Shown here in pieces: positions 1 to 10,779 of a stretch of 64,000 nt of DNA. Position 1 is the stretch's first letter, and the number at the start of each line of letters is the position of its first letter. The stretch covers positions 498,067,352 through 498,131,351 of the forward strand of contig CM077115.1 of assembly GCA_039619475.1 (NCBI GenBank). Reading direction: 5' to 3'. Position numbers and translations under genes: made by a program. Under the pieces are notes generated by a model, which was not told the origin of the DNA, searched no databases, and saw only the letters and a list, made by a program, of their open reading frames with translations. Source of the DNA: Icerya purchasi. Taxonomy: Eukaryota > Arthropoda > Insecta > Hemiptera > Monophlebidae.

Positions 1-1202
1 GTCCTTTCACGGTCTACGTGGAAGGTTGCTCTGAGGATAGAAACATCGGCAATCTCCACCCTTTAGCCCTTGCAAGGCTTATTCACGCTGCGTCCACTCC
101 TCTAAGCAGAATTGATTCTCTCGGCAAGGGTCGCATTGCGGTCCAATTTCCTTCTGCTTCTTACGCAAACTCTTTTTTAAATAATTCCACTTTCCTTTCA
201 TCCAACAATATCAAAGCGTACATTCCCAACAGTCTACTATACAGATTGGGTGTCATCACAGATATCCACCCATCGTTCACAGAAAAGGACATCCTGGAGG
301 GAATTTGGTCCTCTATTCCCATCGTTTCTATCCGCCGAATTCATCGTACTTCCGAGGGAAAGAAAATTCCGACAAGGTCTGTTGAATTGAATTTTCTCAA
401 CACAGTTCTTCCGGAATTTGTCTCTATTTTCCAACTGAGATTTCTTATCTCCCCTAGCATCCGTCAACCTACTCAGTGTTCGAAGTGTTTCCTATTTGGA
501 CACATCGCCAAACACTGTCGTAGCACCTCCCCTATCTGCCCCCACTGTGCCTCTCGACACCTTATTACAGACTGCAGCAATCTGCAAGAACCGCCACTTT
601 GTCGCAACTGCAAAGGCCCTCATTGCTCTAACGATCGTTCTTGCCCAGAATGGGGAAGACAAAAAGACATTAAGAGGCTAATGGCCTTTGAAAATATTTC
701 TTTTCAAGAGGCTGCCTCTTTAAACAAAAATCGCTTTGTATCACAAGCATTCACCTACGCGGATCGAGCCGCGGTGTCCCCTTTGTCGCACAGAGCTCCT
801 TCCAAAGGGCCTACCTCCTCCCCATCTCGAATCTATTCCCCTCCTAGCCCTAAATCTCCCACTTTCCACAAACCTCGTAATCCTAAATCTTCACATGTTC
901 CTTCTCCTCAATTTCCTCCGCTTCCTTCTAACTTTATCCCTCACCCCTCTAATGGATGGGCTCTTAGGAGACCTACTCATTCAAATATCACGGCTACAAA
1001 TGATACCTATGCCCCAACTACTTTTCAAACCAATCCTACTTCCCTGACTAACATTTCTGTTCCTTCCTCGGTTTCTCCGCCCGTAATTCAAACTATCTCG
1101 GCGGCCATCATGGAGCTTCTTAACTCTAACAACATTGTTTCTTCTTCCTCCTTTGTTGACTCATTATCATCGTTTCTCTCCAATAATCTTTGTTCTCAAT
1201 AG
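1..1202 (+). CDS. Element A ORF1: zinc-knuckle nucleocapsid-like protein (5' partial)
   Basis: The frame reads PFTVYVEGCS from base 3, so the start codon is upstream of the window. The N-terminal half is an RRM-like nucleic-acid-binding region followed by three Cys/His clusters at about residues 150-215: CSKCFLFGHIAKHC (a canonical CX2CX4HX4C knuckle), then CPHCASRHLITDC and CRNCKGPHCSNDRSC. The C-terminal third is a Ser/Pro-rich tail. Known I-type ORF1 proteins bind the element RNA and form the particle in which reverse transcription starts. The frame is uninterrupted to the TAG at 1200-1202, so this ORF1 could still be translated. The copy in element E is collinear, but its second knuckle and its tail are broken. 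Confidence 0.85.
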   Translation, partial: PFTVYVEGCSEDRNIGNLHPLALARLIHAASTPLSRIDSLGKGRIAVQFPSASYANSFLNNSTFLSSNNIKAYIPNSLLYRLGVITDIHPSFTEKDILEGIWSSIPIVSIRRIHRTSEGKKIPTRSVELNFLNTVLPEFVSIFQLRFLISPSIRQPTQCSKCFLFGHIAKHCRSTSPICPHCASRHLITDCSNLQEPPLCRNCKGPHCSNDRSCPEWGRQKDIKRLMAFENISFQEAASLNKNRFVSQAFTYADRAAVSPLSHRAPSKGPTSSPSRIYSPPSPKSPTFHKPRNPKSSHVPSPQFPPLPSNFIPHPSNGWALRRPTHSNITATNDTYAPTTFQTNPTSLTNISVPSSVSPPVIQTISAAIMELLNSNNIVSSSSFVDSLSSFLSNNLCSQ

Positions 1203-2116
1203 TTACAGAAGCATAAAAGTTTAAAGCTCGGAGCCAAGCATTGCTTCTTATTTTCGATGTTGTTCCTTTTCGTCACTTTCTCATTCTATACTCTTTCGTA
1301 TTCACCCCTTTTTCTGTTCCTGCAAATATTTCCAGGCATTGAAGACAGCTGCCCGAATCTGATGAATTATGCACTTATGATAAATAATTTTCGGAAACAA
1401 CTGTGTTTTGAAAAAGATATTTATCATGAGTAATCACTGTGAAAGTTTTAAATTTTTAATGAATTATGCACTTTTTATGTGCTTGTTGGTTTTTTCTTCA
1501 TTTTGTGAATATGCCGTTGCTGAGGTAATCAAAAATACCTTCGGGCACGGTTTTTTCACTTTACTCCTCTTGCTACCCTATGTGCTCATGTCAAGTTGCT
1601 ACAAAACATCTTTGGACTGAGATACATAGGAACTACTCTCTGCTGCACAGTCTCTTGTGCTTATGGAACATTTATTAGGATTGCTGACATGCACCTAATT
1701 CAACTCATAATTTGTAGACTTGATCTACATTCTGCGTTCGTAATGGGCATTAGGCTGTCTACTTCGTTGCCTTTTGTTTTCAGCACCAAAGCCTCCTTTT
1801 ATTCCAGCGGCATATGTGTCAATGGGAGGACAATTCGTACTTTGCTCTCTGCATGCCTCCCTTTCCTAAAATTTAGCTCAGTTTATCTTTCCCCTTGCTA
1901 CACTTTATGTTTTATCTGGCTGGCTCCGTTTTGCTTTCTTTTCCGTTCTACTTCGGTTGTCCTACCTCTCCCTTTTCTTCTACCTCCAAGCTCTTCTTAT
2001 GTGCTGTTGTCCTTGCATCTTGTAATGGCCTCCTACATATGTCAAGGCCTCTCTCACTTTCTCCCTCCTGACCCTGTCGCCACTTTCCTTTGTCCCAACC
2101 CTTCCAAGGCTTAAAC
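1203..2116 (+). other. Element A inter-ORF spacer
   Basis: About 0.9 kb separates ORF1 from ORF2, with a pyrimidine-rich strand and no convincing protein. The spacer of element E (about 45136-45934) has a similar length and shares short stretches such as GTTGCTGAGGT against GTCGCTGAAGT, so it is part of the element. It contains the palindromic insertion at 1377-1427. How ORF2 is initiated across such a gap is not visible. Confidence 0.6.
1362..1473. repeat. 15-bp direct repeat flanking a 51-nt hairpin insertion
   Basis: ATGAATTATGCACTT occurs at 1362-1376 and again at 1459-1473. Immediately after the first copy, 1377-1427 begins ATGATAAATA and ends TATTTATCAT, a perfect 10-bp inverted repeat. 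An inner TTTTC/GAAAA pairing extends the stem. The loop core CGGAAACAACTGTG is repeated exactly upstream of ORF1 in element E (43378-43391), where the stem arms differ. The direct repeat has the form of a target-site duplication, but a slippage duplication is also possible. Confidence 0.55.
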
Positions 2117-5100
2117 ATGGTGACCGCCTTGAATATATTACAATGGAACTGTCGTAGCCTTAGAGCTAATAAACATTCATTAGAGGGTCTGTTGGATCTC
2201 CATGAAATCAGTGTCGCTCTTATCTCTGAAACGTGGCTCCGTGCTGGAATGAATCTCCAATTTAGAGGTTTCACTCTGGTCAGGAACGATCGTGAGGATG
2301 GTTACGGTGGAGCCGCTATCCTCATAAGAAATGATATTCCCTTTCTTTCTCATAATGTTCCTTATAACTTCTCCTCTAACAACAATCAGCCAAATATTGT
2401 ACATATTTCTATTCCTACCAACCCTGGTCGCTCCTTAAATTTTATTTCCGTCTATGTTACTCCTGATTATGATCTTCGTCACTTTCCCCTCTCTCAGTTT
2501 TTCAATTCTTTTCCTCATCCCTTTATCATTGGTGGCGACTGGAACGCTCGCTCCCCCACTTGGGGTTGCTCATCCTATAACTCTAATGGTACTGTCCTTG
2601 AAAATTCTATTCTTTCCGATAACTTAGTTCTCCTTAACGATTCCTCGCCTACATATATTAGGAGTCCGTCCATCTTCAGTTCCCTTGACCTAACTTTTTC
2701 CTCTCCCAATGCTGGCCTCAACTATAACTGGAGGACTCTTGCGGGTACCTTTGGTAGTGATCATGTTCCCATTCTGATAACTCCTCTCAATTTTCCTTCT
2801 CCTGCTCCATTTAGGCCCCTTCATTCTCCCAAATGGAATCTTTCCAAAACGGACTGGGCTCTATTTCGTTCTATAATGGATCATTTGCTTCCTAATTTGT
2901 GTCCTTCCTCTGATCCCATATCATCCTATAATTTTTTTCTTCATTCCGCTACATCTGCTCTTTCTTTATCTTCTCTATCTCGCCCCCTGATGCGCTCCAA
3001 GCGAGGTACGTCGGCATCTTCACTCTGGTGGAATGACGAGTGCGAGGCAGCTTTTAGGCTCAGTCGAGCTACTTTTAGAAACTTTCGCTCCAGTCCTACT
3101 ACCGAGAATTTTCTTGCTCACAAGCGAGCTAATGCCAGAGCTAGGTACATGCTGAAAGCCTCAAAGAGGTCCTCCTGGCAGAACTTCTGTTCTTCCTTCT
3201 CCAGAACTACCCCACTTTCTCATATTTGGAAAATGGCTAAGGCGTTCAAATCCCCGTCTTCAGAACACTCGTCTAACTTTAATCTCACTCGTGATAGCCT
3301 ATTATCTTTTGTCGACTCCACTGCTCCCGCGTACGTTCCTAACTTTGAGGAACTTTACTCCTTTTCTTCGGTACAGAGTTCTTCCCCGCACCCTTTAACA
3401 TCTGCATTCAATATCAATGAACTAAAGTCTGTTCTCCTAAACTCTACCAGTCCTACACCGGGTATAGATGGTATTCCATACATAGTCCTTAAAAATCTGT
3501 CTGAGCAGTCACTTGCGTTTCTCCTTGAACGCTTCAATTCCTTTTTATCCAGAGGCATCACTCCGTCTTCCTGGAACTCCTTTATCGTTATTCCCATCCC
3601 GAAAAAAAATGCTTCCTTACGTCCTATCTCTTTGGCATCATGTTTCAGGAAACTCTTTGAAGGCATGCTGAATAAACGTCTTGTTTGGTGGCTGGAACAT
3701 AACAACTTACTTCCTTCCAATATGTTTGGCTTTCGACCAGGCATTGGTCCTACCGATTGTATTAGCTCCTTTGTTTCCCACGTTTATAAATCCTTCATAC
3801 ATAAGCATTTCACGCTGGCTTCTTTTATCGACTTATCCTCAGCCTTTGATAACGTTCATCTACCTAGTCTAAAAGACGCAATGGCCGCAATTAATCTCCC
3901 AGTCAAACTCATTTCGCTGACTATTAATCTTATGATAAATCGCATTATCCACATTTCCTCTCCGTGGCTTCGAGCTACAAGAAGTGTTTTCCGCGGTCTT
4001 CCGCAAGGTTCCCCCCTCATCCCTACCCTCTTCAATATATATACCATTGCTGTAGCATCTCTTCCCTTAAACTCCCTCTCTTTATTCTTTGCGGATGATA
4101 TTCTTCTTTTTTCCTCTTCCTACGACTTGGTAATCGCCAACGAAACTCTTAATTCGTCTTTGTTTGCACTTGAACAGTCCCTATCTTCTATTCACCTTTC
4201 TGTTTCTCCTTCTAAATCCTCTTCTATGGTTTTTACTCTCCGCCCCTACAATTCCACATTAGTCAACCTATCCCTGAATCAAGTTTCTCTTCCCCGTGTT
4301 ATTTGCTTCTGCTATCTCGGTATTTACCTTAATAGTCGTCTGACCTTCTCTGAGCATATTGACCACCTTTCTTGTTCTTCCGTTAAAAGACTGAACTTGC
4401 TAAAATCCTTGTCTCCAACCAAATGGGGAGGTGATCCTCATCTGCTCATTTCCCTATATACATTCATTATTCGCTCCAAGTTTGATTACTGCTCTTTTAT
4501 CTATGGTTGTGCCTCCAGATCCCTTCTTTCCAAATTAGATATAATACAAAACTCCTGTCTCCGTCTTTGCCTCGGTGCTCTCAAATCCTCTCCCATATCA
4601 GCAATGCTCGCGGAATCTGACATACCTCCACTCCCAGTTTGAAGGTCTTATTTGGGCTATCGATTCCTTTTCAAACGTTTACCTTTCACTTCGTCTCAAC
4701 TTATTCCTTCCTACATTTACATTGCCAAAAACTGGCGTTTTATTTCTAATAAAATCCCTATCTTAGCCCCTATTTCTCAACGTCTTAGCCATTTCTCCTC
4801 CCATATTATATCCAGCAATAATCTTCCGTACTTCTCACACAATTATTTCGACCTCTCATACCCTCCCAATGTACATTTTCTCCCGAAATTTTCCAAGTTT
4901 ATGCCTCAGACCGTCATTAAACAGGAATTTCGCAGTACGGTCAGTTGTCTTTTTCCTTCTCATGCACTTGTTTTTACTGATGGCTCTAGAGGACCCGGTG
5001 GGGTCGGATCGTCTTTTATTCTTCCCGACTCCAATTTCTCCGAATCCTTTCGCCTCCCATCTTTCTGTTCTATTTTTACGGCCGAATTGATGGCTATCCT

Positions 5101-5821
5101 TCGTGCGATCATACATATCTCGTGCAATCGTACGTCCTCCAACTATCTAATCATTTCTGACTCCATGGGTGCTCTCCAGGCTATCAGTTCACCGCTTCCT
5201 CCTCCCTCTTCTGACTTCTTCATTCTTCGTATACGATCTCTTATTTATAATTTTTCTTTCCATCACTCTGTACACATTGACGAGGGTAATGAAATGGCGG
5301 ATGCTTTGGCTCAGGTTGCTGTTCGTTCTCGCTTCTATTTTAAAAAAATCTCGGCTGTTAATCTATTACTCCTAATTAAGAAGCTTCACTTCAGATTTTG
5401 GTCGGATGTGTACCCTTCTTCTTTTTCCAACAATCGTTCCTTCTACCTTTCAATCCAACCTACACTTCCTTCTCATCCATGGTTCTCGGAGTTTCCCTCT
5501 CTTCCACGATTTATAATTTCCTCTATTGTCCGCCTACGCTTTAATCACACACTGCTGCCCTCTTCACGCTATCGTTTCTCTTTGCTTCCCTCTCCTCACT
5601 GTCCGTTGCATCCAGATGAAGCAGTTGTCTGTGATGCTGATCACATTTTCTTCGAGTGCTCTGCTCTTTCTGCGGAGCGTTCTCTTTTCTATCTTCACCT
5701 TATAAAGCTGGGGCTTCCCACTCCTTACTGTGCGTCTTACATCTTGTCCCTTCCTTCCCAGTCTGTTGTTCTTGTCCTTGATTCCTTTATTTCAGCTGTC
5801 TCCAATCGAATTAGGTTCTAG
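2117..5821 (+). pseudogene. Element A ORF2: endonuclease-RT-RNase H polyprotein with one in-frame stop
   Basis: The ATG at 2117 is chosen because ILQWNCRS, the start of the endonuclease fold, follows directly. The endonuclease shows SETWL, GGDWNARSP and GSDHVP. The reverse transcriptase shows RPISLASC, FIDLSSAFD, GLPQGSPL and FADDIL (the catalytic FADD). A TGA at 4640-4642 interrupts the frame just after the RT thumb, but the same frame resumes at once and runs to 5821. RNase H has TDGSRGPGG, FTAELMAIL and LIISDSMGAL. The usual WxPSHxGIxGNExAD segment is shortened to IDEGNEMAD, an apparent in-frame loss of about ten residues. A Cys/His cluster with CDADHIFFEC closes the protein. RNase H is probably impaired. 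Confidence 0.88.
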
Positions 5822-5849
5822 TTAGTTGTCTCTTCTTCCCATTGTGTCT

Positions 5850-5875
5850 GGGCAATGGTCCATAGTGGATGCGCC

Positions 5876-5909
<34 letters not shown>
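5850..5909 (+). other. Element A 3'-terminal hairpin and poly(A)
   Basis: GGGC at 5850-5853 pairs with GCCC at 5873-5876. Inside it TCCA (5859-5862) pairs with TGGA (5866-5869) over a 3-nt loop. Poly(A) follows the outer stem with no spacer. LINE reverse transcriptases commonly recognise the 3' end of their RNA; that this hairpin is the recognition site is inference. Related ends occur in H, K, R and N. Confidence 0.5.
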
Positions 5910-5914
<5 letters not shown>

Positions 5915-6109
5915 AATAGACGTCCGAGGCCTCAAAATTAAACCGCGCATATCTGGCAGTTGGACCAAACTTTCACAATTAACTGTTTTTGTTTAAATCG
6001 AGTGAAGTTTAGTAATAACGCGTTTATTCATTGATTGTCGAGAAACAACTAATAAGAACGTTCTATATTTCTTAATAATTCTTATCAGTAATAATTTTAT
6101 CTATTCACA

Positions 6110-6945
6110 ATGCCGAAAGCGAAAATATTACAAAACACAGCGAAAGAAGAGTACAAAAGACAGCACAGTGATTTCAGCACATCAAGTACTGAACCAACTG
6201 CCAAAAAAGCTATAAAAATAACAGAGTACCACTCGAAAGATGACGAACGGGACGAAGAGATCGAACAGTGTTCCGTTCAAGAGCTTAGGAGAGAGTTCAC
6301 GGAAATTAAAAAATTCTTCGAATTCATTTTGGAAAAGTACGACGACCTCGTGTAAACCCACGGCTCTCTCGTAAATGAAGTGAAGGCATTGAGGGAGCAA
6401 GTTAATGTCTTAACTGCGGAAACTAAAAAAAAAAAAGGTAGTGAAATCACCGAACTGAAAACGACCGTAAATGAATTAACCCAATATAGTAGGAGAGAGA
6501 ATATTGAGCTACATGAAGTCTCCGAAGAACCAGGAGAAAATGTAGAGGAAATTGTCATTAAGGTGGCACAAAAATTAAACATTGAGATAAAAAAAGAGGA
6601 CATTCCGGCTTGTCACAGGGTGCCCAGCAGAAACTTAAAATTACCGAAGCCGATTATTGCTAAACGCGGTAGGCGGATAGCTAATATGATCTCCGACCAT
6701 AAAAAGAGCGTCAAAATTTTCGATAAAGAAATATCGGGTAATGAAGGAGAAGTGCCTTGCAGATATATATTAACGAAAATCTCACTAGATACTATAAACA
6801 TTTATTATGGCAGACGAAAGAAAAGGCCAGAGCGCTTAATTATAGATTTGTTTGGACGAAACGAGGAAAGATTTTTGCAAGGAAAAATCAAGAGGATCGC
6901 ATACTACGTATTCGGAACGAAGAAGATGTGAATAAATTATTGTAA
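6110..6945 (+). pseudogene. Element B ORF1: coiled-coil RNA-binding protein, broken
   Basis: The product begins MPKAKILQNTAK and matches element C ORF1 residue by residue. It has a charged N-terminus, a heptad-rich coiled coil (VKALREQVNVL), then a domain with QYSRRENIELHEV and a C-terminal part with IYINENL and KRGKIFARK. Such ORF1 proteins trimerise through the coiled coil and coat element RNA. There are two lesions. A TAA at 6353-6355 stands where C has CAA. A frameshift near 6750 moves the C-terminal reading into the frame that ends at 6945. Confidence 0.8.
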
Positions 6946-7829
6946 TTGCAGTTTCTCGTGTCGATTTTCGTTTATTTAAGTCGCCAGAATGAATTAATTA
7001 CTAATTGTTGGTATGTGTGTGGCTCTGTATAAATCTGTGTTCGGGTACGTGAGTTACGCAAGCGGCAGGGCGCTGAGAGGAAACATGGTAAAATTTGTAG
7101 CATGGAAGGAAGCATGTGTGCCGGCGTTAAAGGAATCAGAGTTTACTAAGAGAACGCGGTGGACAAGGGTTTATTTGTCGGGTTGTATGTATAAGCTCCA
7201 GGTTCAGTATAAAGATACGAGGAAAGGTAAGAAGGGAGGAGATATTGGGCCAGCATTGCGTGATAAGACAGAAGCGGTGTTGTATTGCAAGATATCAGTC
7301 ATGTCGTGCGTATGTAGATTGATAGATCAAGTGCATGAGAGTAGGCAGTGCGATATAGTATGTAAGGTTGGCGCATGGCGATGGTATTATGTGCCGCAAT
7401 ACCGTCTGCGTAGACTTATTTTATGTGCATCAAAGGCAGATAATGTGTGAGGTGTGTGCGAAATTCGTGTGCATGGCGATATGTATATTTTATTATTACT
7501 TTTTATGTTTTATTTCCGTTCCGTACTATTTAGTTTTAGGTTTTGGCGCGCGGAGGTGTTATGTTATGGATGTGGGCATACGGGTAGATGTGTAGGCGTG
7601 TGTGTATACTTGAATATATGTCTATTATGTACTTACCTTAGGTGTATGGGAATTTATTAAGTATATGTAATAATTATAATCAAATTATTAGTTTGATAAG
7701 GCGATGCGAATGGAAGGCATAATTGTGAATTTAATCCACATATAAATCCAGGCTTGGCAGTTTTACATCTATTCTTGTTCTAAAAGTTGAACTTAAGTTA
7801 AATAGGAAAATGATTATGCAACCAAATGA
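6946..7829 (+). other. Element B GT-rich inter-ORF region with a 145-codon open frame
   Basis: This stretch is unusually rich in TGTG and GTAT on the plus strand. It holds an open frame at 7013-7450 (product starting MCVALYKS), with no recognised domain and many Cys, Arg and Lys residues. Element C has a similarly placed GT-rich region with its own frame starting MCVTVGCV. The two products do not align convincingly, so coding is doubtful. Confidence 0.4.
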
Positions 7830-9330
7830 CATCTCTATTACAGTTCTGTCAAAAAATTCAGTGTAACGAATACGAAAACATACAAAAATGGAATGCAGAT
7901 ATAAGTAGAAATTTTAACGGGAAAGATGAAAATAGTAAGAATATTATTAAAATAATTCATTTAAACATTCGAAGCATTCGATGCAATTGAAATGAGTTAT
8001 TAATACAAATTCATAAACAGGATGTTAGCGTAATATTTCTTACCGAAATAAACATTAAAGAGCACGAGGCTGAATATTATAACATAGAGGGTTATGAGAA
8101 ATGTGTAATTGAGAAACCATCTAACCGTAATGGGGGAATAATGATATTGGCGTCAAAGGCTTTCAACCTCAAGGTGGTTCAGGCGGGCAATTCTGCTGTC
8201 GATAGCATTACTGTAGAAATAAGCCTAACGAAGACTCGAAATATTTACTTAATGGCAATTTATAGGTCACCGAGTAACAACGTTGGCCACTTCTACAAGA
8301 ACTCGAAGAGAGCCTGAAAAGATTAGATTGGAATACAAAACTTATTATCTGCGGAGATTTCAATATTAACACTGATTCAAGGAGTAGAATAAATGATCAG
8401 TTTCTGAACATCTTATCAAGACACAGTGGAATTCAGCTAATTAAAGGAACAACTAGAGAAGAGGTAAGAGCAGGTTGTATTACCAAATCTTGTATAGATA
8501 ACATCTTCATTAGACATTCAACAGAGAAAGTAATGACGGGTATTATAAAGACAAAAATTTCAGATTACTACACAGTTTTGGTGCACTATTATTAATAAAT
8601 GCCAAAAATTCAAAGGTGATGTATATAAGAACACCGAGTAGATTTAGAAAGTTCGTGCTTAAAACAGTGTTGCACAATGTAGATTGCCTTCATGAATCGG
8701 AAGTATACCGTTGTGAGCTGTTAGAAACGGCTGATAATTTCAAATACCTGGCAATAACATTCGATAAGGCGTTAACTTGGGGAGTTCACATAGATAACAT
8801 TGCTAGGAAAATTAAGCAGACTATGCCGGCGTTATATAAATTAAAACAAGTTATGAATTACAAAACTACGAGAGACTGTATTTTGACTCATTAATAATGA
8901 CACTAGGATTAGATACGGGATCAAAATTTGGAGGAGGAAAAAAACGGAATTAAGGAAAATTAGTAGGCTACAGAAAAGATGTTTAAAAGTTTTGTTACCG
9001 AATTGGGGAAGATCTTGTAACGAATTCTCTACTTGGGGTGGGACAATAATAAAGAAATGTCGCCAAAAATGCTTTTTTTATCACAGTAAACTTTTAAGGT
9101 ATAAAACAGAAAAAATAAAATTACCGACAAAGGAAATATGGGACTAAGAGAACTATGACAATTTATGTTTTATAAGACCTAAAGGGATTAATAATAATAT
9201 TGATAATGTTGAAGAGGAAGTTATGAGTCATTTACTAGGTAACTTACCAAAGGAATTAAGAGACGGATGTAATTTGAATATATGGAAAGACAAAATAAAA
9301 ATATGGTTGATCGCGTGGTGCAAAGAATAA
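7830..9330 (+). pseudogene. Element B ORF2 relic: endonuclease plus RT thumb, palm deleted
   Basis: From about 7950 the translation reads IIHLNIRSIR, then FLTEINIKEHE, NRNGGIMIL and AIYRSPSNN, the endonuclease of a CR1/L2-like LINE. After about 8590 the reading jumps to MYIRTPSRF and then FKYLAITFDKALTWGVHID, the RT thumb region (8616-8894). No catalytic FADD or VPQG motif lies between, so roughly the whole RT palm is absent. Several stops and frameshifts interrupt the rest. The final piece near 9225-9330 (LGNLPKELRDG and KDKIKIWLI) corresponds to the C-terminus. Confidence 0.75.
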
Positions 9331-9633
9331 GAAATGGATAGTCATAGGGAACGAACAGCGATAAGACAATTGATTGAAAGAGTAAATAATTATAAATGAT
9401 GTAATGAAAAAAAAACAACTAATGTTTGGTGCTCATGTTCTAGCTGCATTACTTATGGCTTGTGTGAAAATATTGTAGTACGATGTGCGATGGGTATAAA
9501 TGTTGTGAATTAAAATTAGACGTAGAATAGTAAAAATAGAAGTTAAGTTGAATTAAATAATTATATATTAGACGAATATGATGTATTCTTTTAAGATGTA
9601 TGTGATAAATAAACGATATAATTATGTTGGAAA

Positions 9634-9660
9634 CCCACAAACGGGCAATCGCCTTGTGGG
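9634..9660 (+). other. Element B 3' hairpin with 3-nt bulge
   Basis: CCCACAA (9634-9640) pairs with TTGTGGG (9654-9660). GGC (9644-9646) pairs with GCC (9651-9653) over the loop AATC. ACG (9641-9643) is bulged on the 5' side. It stands about 20 nt before the poly(A). Elements C and S have the same architecture with unrelated stem bases. Confidence 0.6.
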
Positions 9661-9702
9661 ACACGCAAATTATTTTTAAATAAAAAAAAAAAAAAGAAAA
9701 AG

Positions 9703-10050
9703 TACGTTATCCTAGTTCTGAAAATTAACTTTAGTCCCGATTTTCACTACCACTGTACGTTTTCAGTTACCCAACAGTAAATGTCAAATTGTGGCCATAG
9801 TATACTATTCCAGTACGAGTAAATAACCCCAATCGTTTTTCCTCTCTGCTACGTGATTTTCAAAATTCTGAATGTAAGAATTCAAATCTACTAATTGGAA
9901 TATTTTTTCTCAAATAATGGAAAAAAATGTACAATTAAATATAAAACTTAAAAGTAGTGACGACATCGAGCAAGCTATTACAAATTTTACGAACCTTATT
10001 CAACATGCATAAAATATTTCCACTAATTACAATACGAAAAAAACGTCAAA
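9703..10050. other. AT-rich stretch without a recognised gene
   Basis: No coding frame or repeat structure could be recognised here. One short piece, TTGTGGCCATAGTA near 9789, matches a motif repeated in the 60.6 kb and 25.7 kb regions. Confidence 0.4.
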
Positions 10051-10059
10051 TCATTCTGT

Positions 10060-10740
10060 TCCGGTACAAATGATAAAGCTAATACGCCAAACTCGAACAG
10101 CTAGACGAAAGTGACAACAGTTTCGCTATCGATGCTTAAAGAAATTATTTACAAAACTGCAGACAGAACCAAAGAATAACATTAAGCAATATAGAAATGA
10201 CATGATGCATCAGCTGATAGAATTCATGAACACTGATAATATTTATGGAAGACTACAAGGGGAAACTACTAAATGAAACGAAAGAACCCTACCATATAAA
10301 GATTAACAATAATTAGGTTAAAACTGACAAAGACAAAGCAAATGCATTCGCAAACTACCTCGGCGATGTTTTTACCCCACATTCCGATTCTTGTAATACA
10401 CAATTCGCATTTACACACAATGTTCGTTAAATAAAACTTGTCGTCCTCAAGAGACTAGCAAATTTTTACACCAAAAAAAGGGTATCTAAATGTATGCGCC
10501 ATTGCGGAAATCGCCCGGTCTAGATAATATTACTGGTGAAATTATCTTGCACTTACCAAGGAAATCGGCGATACTGTTATGCTACATTTTTAATGGAATA
10601 TTGCGAACCGGATGCTTCCCCAAGAAGTGGAAAAAATCTGTAATAATCATGATACATAAACCAGAAAAGCCGCACATCGAATTATCTTCATACAGACCTA
10701 TTAGTCTCCTCTAAGCTCGTTATCTAAGGTTTTAGAGAAA
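10060..10740 (+). pseudogene. Jockey-clade LINE relic: RT fingers
   Basis: The clear part is 10490-10714. It contains KSPGLDNITGEII, then FPKKWKKSVIIMIHKPEK and SSYRPISLL, which are the N-terminal RT blocks of jockey-type elements. Upstream, frames with KWQRFRYRCL and KANAFANYLGDVFTPH fit the linker between endonuclease and RT. Stops and frame changes are frequent, and the piece ends abruptly near 10740, next to a minus-strand I-like relic. It is an old 5'- and 3'-truncated copy. Confidence 0.72.
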
Positions 10741-10779
10741 TTAATACTATCTGTTCGACCGGGAGTGGAGGAACACAAC

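Larger units (their letters stand above)
1..5909 (+). mobile_element. I-clade non-LTR retrotransposon A, nearly full length
   Basis: This autonomous-type LINE has two reading frames and a terminal poly(A). ORF1 (1-1202) carries zinc knuckles. ORF2 (2117-5821) encodes an apurinic-type endonuclease, reverse transcriptase, RNase H and a C-terminal Cys/His region. A poly(A) tract of 33 bases at 5877-5909 ends the element. A C-terminal RNase H together with a multi-knuckle ORF1 is typical of the I superfamily. The 5' end lies outside the window, because the ORF1 frame is open at base 1. Damage is light: one in-frame stop in ORF2 and a short in-frame loss in RNase H. Copies E, T, U, L, H, K, R and N belong to the same broad family. 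Clade placement is by motif only. Confidence 0.9.
5925..9690 (+). mobile_element. CR1/L2-like non-LTR retrotransposon B, internally deleted
   Basis: The element starts shortly after the poly(A) of A. It has a 5' leader (to 6109) resembling the leader of element C (both contain GATAACGCGTT or TAATAACGCGTT followed by a TCGA-rich stretch), a coiled-coil ORF1, a GT-rich spacer, a damaged ORF2, a 3' hairpin and a poly(A) at about 9676-9702. ORF2 keeps the endonuclease and the RT thumb, but the palm and fingers are missing. This copy cannot move on its own. No target-site duplication was found. Confidence 0.8.
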
